From NCBI RefSeq assembly GCF_000214135.1, contig NZ_AFIE01000003.1, positions 62,001 to 126,000 on the forward strand: a DNA stretch of 64,000 bases, written 5' to 3'. Position 1 is the stretch's first letter; every line of letters begins with the position of its first letter. This DNA is from Acinetobacter sp. P8-3-8 (lineage in GTDB: Bacteria > Pseudomonadota > Gammaproteobacteria > Pseudomonadales > Moraxellaceae). Below are positions 37,280 through 46,362 of the stretch, piece after piece. A program made the position numbers and the translations under genes. The notes under the pieces are model-generated. The model ran no database searches and was not told the origin of the DNA. It was given only the letters and a program-made list of their open reading frames with translations.

Positions 37280-39196
37280 ATGTTGTATACCGAAATACCT
37301 AGTCAACGTCCTGTTACGCCTTTGTTGGATGCAATTAATCATCCTCAACAATTACGTCAACTCGAGCAAAGCCAATTGGCACAAGTCGCAGACGAGTTGC
37401 GTCAATTTATTTTGTATGCTGCTGGACAAAGTGGTGGACATTTTGGTGCAAACCTTGGCGTTATCGAACTCACGGTCGCATTACACTATTGCTTTAATAC
37501 GCCAAATGACCGTTTAGTTTGGGATGTGGGTCATCAAGCTTATCCGCATAAAGCCTTAACAGGTCGCCGTGAGCAATTGACCACAATTCGTTCGAAAAAT
37601 GGTTTGGCTGCGTTTCCTGCACGAGAAGAATCTGAATTTGATACTTTTGGTGTTGGTCATTCATCTACTGCAATTTCAGCAGGTTTAGGCATGGCCTTGG
37701 CGCGTCGTTATCAACAAAACCCATGTGATGTGGTTGCAATCGTAGGCGATGGGGCAATGACGGCAGGCATGGCTTTTGAAGCGATGAATGATGCTGTTGC
37801 ACATGATGCAGACTTGATTGTTGTTTTAAATGATAATGACATGTCAATTTCATGCAGTACAGGTGGTTTTGCCAAACACTTAGCTTCAATTTGGGAGCAA
37901 GGTCAGTTCGTCAATATTGATGAGCAAGGTCAGGCTTTTATTCAGGATCATCCTGAATGGAATTACACCTCACGCTTACATCAATCTGCAACCGATGCAG
38001 CGGATAATTTATTTAAAGCCATTGGTTTTGATTATTTTGGCCCATTTGATGGTCATGATGTTGAGCAGTTGGTACAAGTATTCAATGCGTTAAAAAAACG
38101 TAAAGGCCCTCGTCTGATTCATATTTATACAGTGAAAGGTAAAGGCTTTGCACCTGCTGAAGTCGATCAAATTAAATATCATGCGATTAGCAAATTAAAT
38201 ACAGCGCCTGCAAAAGCTGAACCTATCAAAACAGCACCTAAATATTCAGATGTATTTGGACAATGGCTTTGTGATGAAGCTGCGCAAGATGATAAGTTGA
38301 TTGCGATTACGCCAGCCATGTGTGAAGGTTCGGGCATGGTGCAGTTTGCAAAACAATATCCTGAGCGCTATTTTGATGTCGCTATTGCAGAACAACATGC
38401 AGTGACCTTAGCAGCAGGTATGGCATGTGAAGGTTTAAAACCTGTAGTTGCGATTTATTCAACTTTCTTACAACGTGGTTATGATCAACTCATTCACGAT
38501 GTAGCTTTACAAAATTTAGATGTGACATTTGGTATTGATCGTGCAGGTTTAGTCGGTGAAGATGGGCCAACGCATGCAGGTGCATACGATTATGCATTTA
38601 TGCGTACTGTACCGAATATGGTGATTATGGCACCTAAAGACGAAAATGAATGTCGTCAAATGTTGCATACTGCATATGTATACAAAGGCCCAACGGCTGT
38701 ACGTTACCCACGTGGTAATGGCTTAGGTGTTGAAATTCAAAAGCAATTGACTGAGCTTGAAATTGGTAAAGCTGAATTGTTGTTAGAGTTAAATACACAG
38801 CACGATGAAGGGATTAGCATTTTAGCCTTTGGTAGCCGTGTTCAGCCTGCATTAGACGTTGCAAAACAACTTGCATCACGACTTGATGTTGCAATTCGTG
38901 TGGTGAATATGCGTTTTGTAAAACCTTTAGATGAGCAAATCATTCGTGATTTAGCAGAACGAACCAGTTTGTTTGTAACAGTGGAAGAACACGCAGTCAT
39001 GGCAGGTGCGGGTAGTGCGGTGAATGAATTCCTTGCACAGGCTCAAATTGTAAAACCAATTTTAAATTTGGGCTTACCTGATGAGTTTTTAGCACAAGCA
39101 AGCCATGCAGAAATGCTCACAGATTGCGGATTGGATGCAGATGGCATTCAAAAATTCATTGAACAAGCATGGTCGAAGCTTGTGCAACATGCTTAA
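37280..39196 (+). CDS. dxs: 1-deoxy-D-xylulose-5-phosphate synthase
   Basis: About 638 residues. DXS condenses pyruvate and glyceraldehyde-3-phosphate, the first step of the MEP isoprenoid pathway. Motifs: [20 protein letters not shown] (proton-relay His), the TPP/Mg motif [17 protein letters not shown] with its Asn downstream, the catalytic Glu in [10 protein letters not shown], and [15 protein letters not shown]. The ATG at 37280 is chosen over an in-frame TTG at 37271. Closed by a strong terminator. Confidence 0.97.
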   Translation: MLYTEIPSQRPVTPLLDAINHPQQLRQLEQSQLAQVADELRQFILYAAGQSGGHFGANLGVIELTVALHYCFNTPNDRLVWDVGHQAYPHKALTGRREQLTTIRSKNGLAAFPAREESEFDTFGVGHSSTAISAGLGMALARRYQQNPCDVVAIVGDGAMTAGMAFEAMNDAVAHDADLIVVLNDNDMSISCSTGGFAKHLASIWEQGQFVNIDEQGQAFIQDHPEWNYTSRLHQSATDAADNLFKAIGFDYFGPFDGHDVEQLVQVFNALKKRKGPRLIHIYTVKGKGFAPAEVDQIKYHAISKLNTAPAKAEPIKTAPKYSDVFGQWLCDEAAQDDKLIAITPAMCEGSGMVQFAKQYPERYFDVAIAEQHAVTLAAGMACEGLKPVVAIYSTFLQRGYDQLIHDVALQNLDVTFGIDRAGLVGEDGPTHAGAYDYAFMRTVPNMVIMAPKDENECRQMLHTAYVYKGPTAVRYPRGNGLGVEIQKQLTELEIGKAELLLELNTQHDEGISILAFGSRVQPALDVAKQLASRLDVAIRVVNMRFVKPLDEQIIRDLAERTSLFVTVEEHAVMAGAGSAVNEFLAQAQIVKPILNLGLPDEFLAQASHAEMLTDCGLDADGIQKFIEQAWSKLVQHA

Positions 39197-39256
39197 AACA
39201 AAGCAAAAATTGCACAAACATTGAAAATGTAAAATTTTAGAAACAAAATTTCCCTA

Positions 39257-39292
39257 AAAGCCCCGATATTTGCTAAAATATTGGGGCTTTTA
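39257..39292 (+). terminator. Intrinsic terminator of dxs
   Basis: Long stem beginning AAAAGCCCC and ending GGGGCTTTT with an AT-rich upper part, 60 bp after the dxs stop and about 45 bp before the suhB start. Confidence 0.85.
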
Positions 39293-39337
39293 TGCATTAT
39301 TCTTTATCAGTATCTTCAAATTTGTAGTGGGTGTTCA

Positions 39338-40168
39338 ATGGAACCTATGGTGGTGATGGCTGCGCGTGCGGCTCAATTAGTTGGTCTAGAGCTTTTAAAA
39401 GCGCATCAAAATCGTCATAAACTCGATCTGCAAGTCGAAGAAAAAGGTATTGATGGTCCAGTGACTCGTGTAGATCGTTACATCGAGCAACTCACGATTG
39501 ATACACTTCGTAAAAGTTATAAAAATCACAGCTTCCTTGGTGAAGAATTTGGACTACAAGAAGGTAAAGGTCACGACGCCGATTGGTGTTGGGTGATTGA
39601 TCCGCTTGATGGTACTTTAAACTTTATCAATGGTTTCCCTCATTTCTGTGTCTCTATTGCTGTTCAACATAAAGGTGTAACTCAACACGGTGTTATTTAT
39701 GACCCTGTGAAAGATGAGCTATTCTCTGCAAGCCGTGGTCGTGGCGCAATGTTGAATCAACGCCGTATTCGTGTAAATGTAAAAGACAGTCTTGAAAATA
39801 CGTTCATGGCTGTAGGCCATGCTTACCGTGCTAAACGTAACGGTGAAATTGTTTCTTATGCGAAAAATCATTTCGAATCATTGTTAAACGTTACTGAAGC
39901 GGGTGCACAATACCGTCGTTCAGGTTCGGCTGCATTGGATTTAGCGTATGTTGCAGCAGGTCGTTTTGATGCTTATTTTGAACTGGGTTTAAAACCTTGG
40001 GACATCGCTGCTGGCGAACTTATTGTAAAAGAAGCGGGCGGTACTGTGGTTGATGCACGTGGTGGAACAGATTCTATGGAAAATGGTCAAGTGATTGCAT
40101 GTTCTATGAAAATGTTAAAACCATTGATGCAAGCTGTTGTTCCTGCTTGGGGTGAAGCTGCGAAGTAA
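39338..40168 (+). CDS. suhB: Inositol-1-monophosphatase family protein SuhB
   Basis: About 276 residues. The Mg2+-dependent phosphatase motifs are LGEEFG, WVIDPLDGTLNFINGFPHF and the C-terminal PWDIAAGELIVKEAGG. In E. coli SuhB also joins the rRNA antitermination complex; that role cannot be judged here. Start at the ATG 39338 (MEPMVVMAARAA); the in-frame frame from 39281 begins inside the dxs terminator and would add 19 unlikely residues. Confidence 0.93.
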   Translation: MEPMVVMAARAAQLVGLELLKAHQNRHKLDLQVEEKGIDGPVTRVDRYIEQLTIDTLRKSYKNHSFLGEEFGLQEGKGHDADWCWVIDPLDGTLNFINGFPHFCVSIAVQHKGVTQHGVIYDPVKDELFSASRGRGAMLNQRRIRVNVKDSLENTFMAVGHAYRAKRNGEIVSYAKNHFESLLNVTEAGAQYRRSGSAALDLAYVAAGRFDAYFELGLKPWDIAAGELIVKEAGGTVVDARGGTDSMENGQVIACSMKMLKPLMQAVVPAWGEAAK

Positions 40169-40193
40169 TTTATACTTCTGTAGATTGAGTTTT

Positions 40194-40225
40194 AAAAAGC
40201 CTTCATATTGATGAGGGCTTTTTTA
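40194..40225. terminator. Bidirectional intrinsic terminator
   Basis: Stem AAAAAGCCTTCAT / ATGAGGGCTTTTT with T-run, between suhB and the converging nucleotidyltransferase gene. Confidence 0.8.
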
Positions 40226-40228
40226 TGC

Positions 40229-40648
40229 CTATTTCATTTGTTGCGATGCAAGATAAATTTGAATGAGTTTAATATCGTGAAGGTCTTTTTCTCGTCCATA
40301 ACTTTGTTTTAACTGCATTAATGTATGTAAATCAATAAACTGTATCTGATCGAAAATGTCTGCATTTTCGAAAAGCCATGCTGTACTTCTTTGAAAATCC
40401 GCTGTGTTTACATCAAGATAGACTTCAATAAAACCTTTATAGAGTTTCGGTTTGCCATTTGGTCGTACTTTATACGACCATTCATTACTAGTTTGTAGTT
40501 TTTCAAATAATTTAGGTGTCACAACAATATCAATATCATTGGTATTCCGAATACCTCGAATAGCCAATGAACCACCGCCGACAATAATATATTCTTTTTT
40601 AGGTAATTCTAATTGATGTATTTCTTTCAATAACTGTTGCTTATTCAT
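40229..40648 (-). CDS. Orphan nucleotidyltransferase-fold protein (MNT / AbiEii-like)
   Basis: About 139 residues. The motif GGGSLAIRG-x6-DIDIVV (about 20-38) is the GS...DxD signature of the nucleotidyltransferase fold, with a third acidic residue likely in the YLDVN strand. Proteins of this kind act as MNT/AbiEii-type toxins or antitoxins, or as DUF6036-like proteins. No HEPN, AbiEi or other partner gene adjoins it. Start at 40648 because GAGATTAA precedes the ATG; an in-frame ATG at 40726 adds 26 residues. Confidence 0.72.
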   Translation of the reverse strand: MNKQQLLKEIHQLELPKKEYIIVGGGSLAIRGIRNTNDIDIVVTPKLFEKLQTSNEWSYKVRPNGKPKLYKGFIEVYLDVNTADFQRSTAWLFENADIFDQIQFIDLHTLMQLKQSYGREKDLHDIKLIQIYLASQQMK

Positions 40649-40802
40649 TTTAATCTCAGCATTGTTATTTATAATGGAGGTGTTTTTATCGATAAGTAAA
40701 TTAATAGGTCTTGTTTTAAGAAGCAAGTATCTGAATTTTTATATATAAAAGTTAATTTAGGCAATTAATTTTTAAAGTTGTTGTAAAAAACACTAAAACT
40801 TA

Positions 40803-40830
40803 GTGACATTATTAAAAATTCTGCTATACT
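40803..40830 (+). promoter_or_regulatory. Likely sigma-70 promoter of the DEAD-box helicase gene
   Basis: GTGACA (40803-40808) and TATACT (40825-40830) are separated by 16 bp. A start near 40837 would give a leader of about 270 nt. Confidence 0.6.
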
Positions 40831-40836
40831 CCGCCC

Positions 40837-41104
40837 ACGCACTAAATTTCGTTCATTACCTGAACATTTCTCTTCTATATTGTGTATGCGCGTCCGGTCC
40901 AAAGAGAGGACATTATTTCGCGCCCCACCCAATCGCTTAAGCGATTCCTTCAGGTTGCGGCTGTAATCAAATGTGCGTTATACGCATCGTCGTTCTCGGA
41001 TCGCCGCTGATTCTATATTTTCAGCGATTATTGCTGTGCCGCTTTTTGCCGATGTCCATCAGACCATATATTAATGGAGCACCCACATTAGGGTGAATAT
41101 CTCT
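40837..41104 (+). promoter_or_regulatory. Long structured 5' leader of the DEAD-box helicase gene
   Basis: A GC-rich segment in an AT-rich genome, with a row of hairpins: GTTCA/TGAAC (40851-40865), GCGCG..GTCC/GGAC..CGCGC (40888-40923), the palindrome AATCGCTTAAGCGATT (40931-40946), TGCGT/ACGCA (40974-40986), CGCTGA/TCAGCG (41005-41026) and CACCC/GGGTG (41080-41095). The last one pairs with AGGGTG, the probable Shine-Dalgarno sequence before the ATG at 41105. I see no open frame in it. It may be a cis-acting RNA for temperature or autogenous control. Confidence 0.6.
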
Positions 41105-43006
41105 ATGAGCAAAACTTTTGCTGAATTTTCTTTAGACGAATCACTACAGAAAGCACTTGAATCACTTGGCTTTACTACGCCTACTCCCGTTCAAGAACAA
41201 TCTATTCCTGCGGCTTTAGAAGGTAAAGACCTTCTTGTATCAAGCCAAACAGGTTCTGGTAAAACTGCTGCATTCTTACTCCCAACGTTAAACGCTTTAG
41301 CTGGTCAAGAAACTTTCGTACCTTTTAAAGAACGTATGAAAGCAGTAACTCAACCAAACATTTTAGTTATTTCACCTACTCGTGAACTTGCACAACAAGT
41401 ATGTCAAGATGCAATTGCATTTGTACGCCATATGAAAGGTGTACGTGTTGCTGCGATCATGGGTGGTATGCCTTTTGGTAAACAAATCCAACAATTAAAA
41501 GGTGCACAAGTTGTTGTTGCGACTCCAGGTCGTTTACTTGATCTTGTAAACCGTCGTCAAATCAAACTTGATTTAGTTGATGCTTTAATTGTCGATGAAG
41601 CTGACCGTATGCTTGATCTAGGTTTCTCTGAAGACTTAGAAGCAATCAGCGATTTAGCATTAAACCGCAAACAAACATTAATGTTCTCTGCAACATTTGC
41701 TCCACGTATTATTAATCTTGCTGAACGCATGATGAATGATCCACAACGTATTGCAATTGAAACAGGTCATTCTACAAATACTGACATTACCCAAACTTTA
41801 CATTGGACTGATGGTTTTGAGCATAAGAAAAAATTGCTTACGCATTGGTTAAGTGAAGAAGATGTAGATCAGGCTGTTGTATTTGCTTCAACTCAAGAAG
41901 ACACAGATATGCTTGCTGAAGAGCTTGCAGAAGCGGGTCTTTCAGTTGTAGCGCTTCATGGTGCTATGCCACAAACTGTACGTAACCGTCGTTTACGTAG
42001 CATTCGTGAAGGTCGTGCAAAAATCCTTGTTGCTACAGACGTAGCTGCACGTGGTCTTGACGTACCAACGATTTCTCACGTAATCAACTTCGGTCTTCCA
42101 ATGAAGAATGAAGATTATGTACACCGTATTGGTCGTACTGGTCGTGCAGGTCGTACTGGTAAAGCAATCACTTTAGCAACTTATCGTGAACGCGGTAAAA
42201 TCCGTGCTTTAGAAGACTATTTAGATGCACGTTTAAGTGTTTCTGAAATTGAAGGTTTAGAGCCGTCTCCACCTCCTGCTCGTGGTAGTCGTGATGGTGG
42301 TGGCCGTGGTCGTAACGGCGGTGGTCGTGGTCGCGATGGCGGTCGTGGTGGTTTCGGTGGTGGTCGTCGTTTTGAAGGTGAATCAAACTTCAAACGCCGT
42401 GAAGGTGGTGATGACCGTCCACGTCGTAGCTATGATGACAAGCCTCGTGGTGACCGTCCATCTTATGGCGATGACCGTCCTAAACGTGATTTTGGTGATC
42501 GTCCGCCACGCCGTGAAGGTGGTTATGGCGACCGTCCACAACGTTCTTTTGATGATCGTCCTAAGCGTGATTTTGGTGATCGTTCAGCGCCACGTCGTGA
42601 AGGTGGTTTCGGTGATCGTCCACAGCGTTCGTTTGATGATCGTCCAAAGCGTGAATTCAATTCTGATCGTCCACGTCGTGAAGGCGGTTTCAACGATAAA
42701 CCTCGTTTTAACTCGAATGATGACAACCGTGGTAACAGCGTAGACTATAAACCACGTCGCGAAGGTAGCTTCGGTGATCGTCCTAAACGTGATTTTGGTG
42801 ATCGTCCAGCACGCCGTGAAGGTGGTTTCGGTGATCGTCCACAACGTTCTTTTGGTGATGATCGTCCAAAACGTACTTTCGGTGGTGAAGACCGTCCTAA
42901 GCGTACATTTGGTGGCGAAGATCGTCCAAAACGTACTTTTGGCGGTGAAGATCGTCCAAAACGCGAATTTAATGCTGACCGTCCACGTCGCAAATTTAAC
43001 GATTAA
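41105..43006 (+). CDS. DEAD-box RNA helicase with long RG/D-rich tail
   Basis: About 633 residues. Residues 1-375 are a complete DEAD-box core: Q motif (FTTPTPVQEQSIP), SQTGSGKT (about 47-54), PTREL, DEAD in VDEADRML, SAT, ARGLD and HRIGRTGRAG. From about 385 to the end is a low-complexity tail, first Gly/Arg-rich, then repeats built on FGDRPxRREGGFGDRPQRSFDDRPKR-type units (quoted as a pattern). RhlE and CsdA/DeaD relatives have such tails for RNA binding. The ATG at 41105 is preferred; an in-frame GTG at 41093 overlaps the hairpin. Likely roles are ribosome assembly and cold adaptation. Confidence 0.93.
   Translation: MSKTFAEFSLDESLQKALESLGFTTPTPVQEQSIPAALEGKDLLVSSQTGSGKTAAFLLPTLNALAGQETFVPFKERMKAVTQPNILVISPTRELAQQVCQDAIAFVRHMKGVRVAAIMGGMPFGKQIQQLKGAQVVVATPGRLLDLVNRRQIKLDLVDALIVDEADRMLDLGFSEDLEAISDLALNRKQTLMFSATFAPRIINLAERMMNDPQRIAIETGHSTNTDITQTLHWTDGFEHKKKLLTHWLSEEDVDQAVVFASTQEDTDMLAEELAEAGLSVVALHGAMPQTVRNRRLRSIREGRAKILVATDVAARGLDVPTISHVINFGLPMKNEDYVHRIGRTGRAGRTGKAITLATYRERGKIRALEDYLDARLSVSEIEGLEPSPPPARGSRDGGGRGRNGGGRGRDGGRGGFGGGRRFEGESNFKRREGGDDRPRRSYDDKPRGDRPSYGDDRPKRDFGDRPPRREGGYGDRPQRSFDDRPKRDFGDRSAPRREGGFGDRPQRSFDDRPKREFNSDRPRREGGFNDKPRFNSNDDNRGNSVDYKPRREGSFGDRPKRDFGDRPARREGGFGDRPQRSFGDDRPKRTFGGEDRPKRTFGGEDRPKRTFGGEDRPKREFNADRPRRKFND
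42390..43000 (+). repeat. In-frame coding repeats in the helicase tail
   Basis: Units of roughly 30-60 bp encoding DRPKRDFGDRP, RREGGFGDRPQRSF and FGGEDRPKRT recur in direct orientation. The last part has three to four adjoining copies of a 30-bp unit encoding RTFGGEDRPK. Repeat number is likely to vary between strains, and all changes of whole units keep the frame. Confidence 0.85.
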
Positions 43007-43022
43007 TTAAATACCGTTAAGT

Positions 43023-43051
43023 AAAAAAACCAGTCTTCGGACTGGTTTTTT
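43023..43051 (+). terminator. Intrinsic terminator of the helicase gene
   Basis: Stem AAAACCAGTC / GACTGGTTTT closed by the stable TTCG tetraloop, with T-run, 20 bp after the stop codon. Confidence 0.9.
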
Positions 43052-43138
43052 ATTGCAAGTTCAAAAATATTTGTTAGAATAAAAGTGTGCGATTGATCAA
43101 ATTTTTAAATCAAATAGAGAATTAAGAGTTATAAAAAT

Positions 43139-43249
43139 ATGAATTCACCTCAGGAAAATTTAACGCTTGGCGTGGTGATGTCCTATATCTTTTCGATTTT
43201 AGTTGTATCTAATATCGGCTATTTGATCTATGGACTCATTTCTGGATAA
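43139..43249 (+). CDS. Possible 36-residue single-helix membrane protein
   Basis: A complete short frame: a polar start MNSPQENLTLGVV followed by one hydrophobic helix (about 13-33) and a final SG. AAGAG lies about 10 nt before the ATG. It sits alone between the helicase terminator and mlaF. Composition and topology suit a small inner-membrane protein, but a chance frame cannot be excluded. Confidence 0.45.
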   Translation: MNSPQENLTLGVVMSYIFSILVVSNIGYLIYGLISG

Positions 43250-43419
43250 GTAAGTATATTGATTATTTAAACTAAAATATTATAAAAGCAAAATTATAAG
43301 AATAAACTTATTATCATTTAAACGATGAATTTCATCCGTTCCATTATCTTTTAGTTACATAAATTTAGGCATTTAAGAGTATAGTATGTGGGCTGATAAA
43401 TGCAGGAAAATGTTCAGCT

Positions 43420-44238
43420 ATGAATAAGCAAAATCATGCCGAAACAGAAGCTTTGATCGAAGTTAAGAGTTTAAGCTTTAACAGAGGTGAACGCATTATT
43501 TATGATAATGTGAATTTACAGATTCGTCGTGGACAGATTACCGCAATTATGGGGCCATCTGGAACAGGTAAAACGACCTTACTACGATTGATTGGTGGTC
43601 AACTCACTCCAGATGCTGGTCAAGTGATGCTTGATGGCAAGAATATAGCGTCCATGTCGCGTAATGAACTGTTCGCAGCTCGTGCCCGTATGGGGATGTT
43701 ATTTCAAAGCGGTGCTTTATTTACAGATATGTCTGTTTATGAAAATGTGGCATTTCCAATTCGTGCGCACACGAAACTACCCGAAAATTTAATTGCAGAA
43801 CTGGTTGCTTTAAAACTGGAGTCTGTCGGTTTGCGTGGTGCTGAAAAGTTAATGCCCGCAGAGCTTTCAGGTGGTATGAATCGACGTGTTGCATTGGCAA
43901 GAGCGATCGCCTTAGATCCAGATTTGATCATGTATGATGAACCGTTTGCAGGACAAGACCCAATCGTGATGGGCGTTTTGTCTCGTTTGATTCGTTCATT
44001 ACGTGAAGCTTTGGATTTAACGACAATTATCGTATCGCACGATGTCGATGAAACGCTTTCAATTGCAGATTACATTTACGTGGTTGCTGAAGGTAAAGTT
44101 CAAGGTGAAGGTACGCCTGAACAATTAAGAAATCATGCATCACCATTTGTTCAGCAATTTTTAACGGGTTCAATAGATGGCCCTGTAGATTATCAATTTA
44201 GCCATCAAGCCTATTTAAATAATGAGGTTGGTTCATGA
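43420..44238 (+). CDS. mlaF: Mla phospholipid transport ATPase MlaF
   Basis: 272 residues. ABC ATPase of the MlaFEDB complex, which moves phospholipids between the membranes to keep outer-membrane asymmetry. Walker A GPSGTGKTTLL (about 44-54), ABC signature LSGGMNRRVALARA, Walker B LIMYDEPFAGQDP, and the switch His in IIVSHDVDE. It begins a five-gene operon; its stop overlaps the mlaE start by 4 bp. Confidence 0.96.
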   Translation: MNKQNHAETEALIEVKSLSFNRGERIIYDNVNLQIRRGQITAIMGPSGTGKTTLLRLIGGQLTPDAGQVMLDGKNIASMSRNELFAARARMGMLFQSGALFTDMSVYENVAFPIRAHTKLPENLIAELVALKLESVGLRGAEKLMPAELSGGMNRRVALARAIALDPDLIMYDEPFAGQDPIVMGVLSRLIRSLREALDLTTIIVSHDVDETLSIADYIYVVAEGKVQGEGTPEQLRNHASPFVQQFLTGSIDGPVDYQFSHQAYLNNEVGS

Positions 44239-45014
44239 ATGCTATTGCCTCACTAGGTAGACGCGTTCTAGAACGTGTTCAGGGAATTGGCGTTGCAACA
44301 ACAATGTTGCTTCGTATTTTATGTTCTATACCTACGCTTATAGGTGTGAAACTTTTCATTTATCAAATGTATCGAGTTGGCGTACTTTCGCTACTGATCA
44401 TTGCTGTGTCTGGTTTATTTATTGGCGCAGTTCTCGGACTACAGATGTACAACATCTTGGTCACTTTTGGTAGTGAAGCAATGTTAGGTGCTGCTGTCGC
44501 ATTAACCCTATTACGTGAGCTTGCACCTGTGGTTGCAGCCTTGCTTTTTGCAGGGCGAGCTGGTTCAGCACTGACAGCTGAAATTGGTTTGATGAAAGCC
44601 ACTGAGCAACTTTCGAGTATGGAAATGATTGGCGTCGACCCGTTAAAACGTGTGGTTTCACCACGTTTATGGGCAGGGATAGTCAGTCTGCCAATGCTAT
44701 CTGTGATTTTTGCTGCCATTGGTATTATGGGTGGTAAAATGGTCGGTGTTGATTTTCTTGGTGCTGATGAAGGTTCATATTGGAGTGGTATTCTGAGCAG
44801 TACACAATTTATGAAAGATGTGCTGAACGGAACGATCATTAAAAGTTTAGTTTTTGCTTTAATTTGTACTTGGATTGCGGTGTATCAAGGCTATGCCTGT
44901 GAGCCAACATCTGAAGGTATCGCAACATCTACGACACGTACTGTTGTGTATTCATCGTTATGTGTTTTAGGTTTTGATTTCGTGTTGACTGCGGTCATGT
45001 TCGGAGGTGTTTAA
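44235..45014 (+). CDS. mlaE: Mla permease MlaE
   Basis: 259 residues with five to six hydrophobic segments. The MlaE family signatures are seen: GLFIGAVLGLQMYN, LRELAPVVAALLFAGRAGSALTAEIGLMK in part, and a Y-Q-G-Y segment before the C-terminus. It is the membrane core of the MlaFEDB complex. ATGA overlap with mlaF and 1-bp overlap with mlaD indicate coupled translation. Confidence 0.96.
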   Translation: MNAIASLGRRVLERVQGIGVATTMLLRILCSIPTLIGVKLFIYQMYRVGVLSLLIIAVSGLFIGAVLGLQMYNILVTFGSEAMLGAAVALTLLRELAPVVAALLFAGRAGSALTAEIGLMKATEQLSSMEMIGVDPLKRVVSPRLWAGIVSLPMLSVIFAAIGIMGGKMVGVDFLGADEGSYWSGILSSTQFMKDVLNGTIIKSLVFALICTWIAVYQGYACEPTSEGIATSTTRTVVYSSLCVLGFDFVLTAVMFGGV

Positions 45015-45691
45015 TGAAATCACGTACAAGTGAGCTGGCCGTAGGTATTTTTGTCATCATTTTTGGTGTTGCTTTATTTTTCTTGGCAATGAAAGTGAGT
45101 GGTTTGGTCGGCAGTAATCTAAAAGATAGCTATGAAATGTCGGCAACGTTTGACAATGTCAATGGTTTGAAACCACGTGCCAAAGTTACTATGAGTGGGG
45201 TTAAAATTGGACAAGTTGATGCAATCACGCTTGACCCTGTGACACGCCAAGCAACCGTTACATTTGATTTGGATGGTTCTTTAACTTCTTTTAATGCAGA
45301 GCAGCTGAAAAAAGTGAAAGAAAATGCTTTGGGTGATTTGCGTTACAGCGCGGATTATCAAGCAGCAACACCTGAGAAACAAAAAGAAATGGAACAACAA
45401 CTGTTGGGTAACATGAAATCCATCACTAATATTGATGAAGATGCTTACATAATGGTTGCCACAAACGGTCTTCTGGGTGAGAAATATTTAAAAGTTGTGC
45501 CAGGTGGTGGAATAAATTACATCAAGCGTGGAGAGAGTATTGCGAATACTCAGGGCACAATGGATCTTGAAGATTTAATTACCAAATTTATTACCGGCGG
45601 CGCTGGAAAATCATCAACAGACGCATCGAAAGCTGATGATCAATCTGCAACGACCGAAACAACTGATGCTCAGACATCATTTGTCGAATAA
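45014..45691 (+). CDS. mlaD: Mla MCE-domain protein MlaD
   Basis: 225 residues. One N-terminal membrane helix (about 8-28), then an MCE domain (about 40-120) containing FDNVNGLKPRAKVTMSGVKIGQVDAI in part, which forms the hexameric periplasmic lipid channel. Compared with E. coli MlaD (183 residues) it has an insertion after the beta barrel (the LKKVKENALGDLRYSADYQ region, about 98-135) and a Ser/Asp/Thr-rich C-terminal tail, a feature consistent with the Acinetobacter form. Confidence 0.95.
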   Translation: MKSRTSELAVGIFVIIFGVALFFLAMKVSGLVGSNLKDSYEMSATFDNVNGLKPRAKVTMSGVKIGQVDAITLDPVTRQATVTFDLDGSLTSFNAEQLKKVKENALGDLRYSADYQAATPEKQKEMEQQLLGNMKSITNIDEDAYIMVATNGLLGEKYLKVVPGGGINYIKRGESIANTQGTMDLEDLITKFITGGAGKSSTDASKADDQSATTETTDAQTSFVE

Positions 45692-45711
45692 GCATGAGAG
45701 GAGTGATTTAA

Positions 45712-46335
45712 ATGAATATGCTTTTTAAACAAACTTTTGCTGCAAGTGTATTGGCAACAATGGTCGTAACAGCAGCTCAGGCAGCACCAACTGAAGCACC
45801 TCCTGCATTTGTTAAGCGTGTTGCAGATGGCTTAATTGGTCGTTTAAAAGCTGATCAAGGTAAATTGCAAAATCCTGCAACAATTAAAGCGATTGTACGT
45901 CAAAATCTTGATCCTTATGTTGACGGTCAAGCGTTTACACGTATTGTTATGGGAACTTATGCGAATGCAAGTACACCTGCACAACGCGCTCAGTTTGAAC
46001 AAAACTTCCGTAATACTTTGATTGAAAATTATGGCTCTGCTTTTGCTAAATATTCAAGCCAAACGTATTCAATGCGTCCTTATAAAGAAACCAATAGTAA
46101 ATTCCCAGTGGTTACGATTGACTTTAATAACAAGGGCGAGAAGATTCCTGTATCGTTCCAGTTATCAGATGTTAATAACCAATGGAAAGTACGTAATCTG
46201 AATGTGTCTGGTATCGATTTAGGCTTACAATTCCGTAATCAGTTTGCGGCAAACGTAAAGCGTAACGGTGGTAATATTGATAAAGCAATTGCTACGTTTA
46301 AACCAGATGCAGATGCAGCAGTAAGTAAAAAATAA
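45712..46335 (+). CDS. mlaC: Mla periplasmic lipid carrier MlaC
   Basis: 207 residues. A Sec signal peptide (about 1-24, ending AQAAP) leads to a Tol_Tol_Ttg2 domain. Typical pieces: LIGRLKADQGKLQNP, IVRQNLDPYVDGQAFTRIVMG, and FRNTLIENYGSAFAKYS. It ferries phospholipid across the periplasm between the outer-membrane MlaA and MlaFEDB. A GAGAGGAGTG ribosome site precedes the ATG. Confidence 0.95.
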   Translation: MNMLFKQTFAASVLATMVVTAAQAAPTEAPPAFVKRVADGLIGRLKADQGKLQNPATIKAIVRQNLDPYVDGQAFTRIVMGTYANASTPAQRAQFEQNFRNTLIENYGSAFAKYSSQTYSMRPYKETNSKFPVVTIDFNNKGEKIPVSFQLSDVNNQWKVRNLNVSGIDLGLQFRNQFAANVKRNGGNIDKAIATFKPDADAAVSKK

Positions 46336-46362
46336 GTTGTATCGCTAAGATAGGATGAACGA

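Noticed and set aside
42282-42993. Several long frames in other phases and on the minus strand across the helicase tail
   Set aside because: They are repetitive (Val/Met- or Arg/Pro/Ser-rich) products of the 30-bp coding repeats read in the wrong phase.
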